Assembly (NCBI GenBank): GCA_040901795.1
Contig: JBBDYH010000132.1
Coordinates: 1 to 15,822, forward strand
Origin: JBBDYH01 sp040901795
GTDB lineage: Bacteria; Planctomycetota; Planctomycetia; Pirellulales; JALHPA01
Length of the DNA: 15,822 nucleotides
Direction of reading: 5' to 3'
Shown here: positions 15,690 to 15,822 of the stretch, piece after piece
Layout of the letters: every line of letters starts with the position of its first letter
Position numbering within the stretch: position 1 is the stretch's first letter
Translations under genes and position numbers: made by a program
Notes under the pieces: model-generated
Database searches by the model: none
The model's input: the letters and a program-made list of their open reading frames with translations, nothing else
Told to the model about the DNA's origin: nothing

Positions 15690-15717
15690 GTACGAAGTAC
15701 AAAGTACTGAGTACGAT
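15690..15717 (+). repeat. GTACNNN heptamer array, four units
   Basis: GTAC recurs at 15690, 15697, 15704 and 15711, exactly every seven bases (GTACGAA, GTACAAA, GTACTGA, GTACGAT). The region 15637-15758 has no gene; this array and a short G/T-rich repeat (TGGCCTTGGTGTCTG / TGCCTTGGTGTGA, about 15651-15679) are all I see in it. Confidence 0.75.
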
Positions 15718-15758
15718 GTGCGCGGTATGAGATAGCCGGCGGTCTCCCTATCTCGCCG

Positions 15759-15822
15759 TCTCCCAGCCTCCCAGTCTCCCAGTCTCCCAGTCTCCCAGTC
15801 TCCCAGTCTCCCAGTCTCCCAG
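15759..15822 (+). repeat. TCTCCCAG octamer tandem array, running off the window
   Basis: Eight 8-bp units are visible; seven are TCTCCCAG and the second is CCTCCCAG. Degenerate relatives precede it (GGTCTCCCTATCTCGCCG from 15741). The minus strand reads CTGGGAGA repeatedly, giving GGG runs every eight bases. The array continues to the last base of the window, so its full length is unknown. Confidence 0.92.

Noticed and set aside
15759..15822. CRISPR array
   Set aside because: The unit is 8 bp with no spacers, and no cas genes are present; it is a simple tandem repeat.

Overview
This window looks like a chromosome segment of a GC-rich planctomycete, probably Pirellulales-like. Three things suggest this: a linked alternative complex III (ACIII) and caa3 oxidase cluster, weak or missing Shine-Dalgarno sequences, and many small paired-hairpin and short tandem repeats between genes. 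The assignment rests on gene content and repeat style, not on a marker gene.

Region 1 (1-9598, + strand) is a respiratory operon. The order is a possible tail of the preceding gene, then actC, actD, actE, actF, a single-membrane-segment protein, a SCO copper chaperone, coxB (CuA subunit fused to cytochrome c), coxA, coxC and coxD. ACIII takes electrons from quinol and passes them through the c-heme of ActE to the caa3 oxidase (cytochrome c domain of CoxB, then CuA, then heme a and heme a3-CuB in CoxA). SCO is expected to help load copper. Complete actA and actB are not in the window; they would lie to the left.

Region 2 (9749-12639, - strand) holds treZ (trehalose from malto-oligosaccharides) followed by a DUF2892-like/SRPBCC membrane protein. 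The latter is bracketed by two same-orientation copies of one repeat family. Region 3 (12944-15636, + strand) holds an MFS transporter and a MalK/UgpC-type ABC ATPase without visible partner subunits. The window ends inside an 8-bp tandem array.

The most unusual feature is the repeat load of the respiratory operon. Six of ten gene junctions carry inserted repeats, while the other four are overlapping or tightly spaced. At three loaded junctions the insert is flanked by a direct repeat that contains the downstream start codon. Removing the insert plus one copy restores a stop/start overlap (TGATG, TAATG or ATGA), and in two cases restores a good Shine-Dalgarno that now lies stranded in the upstream gene. 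Repeats also became coding sequence: the ActE N-terminus is read from eight heptamers, and the SCO C-terminus and its stop codon come from repeats. Paired changes in the hairpin stems indicate that the folded form is what is conserved.
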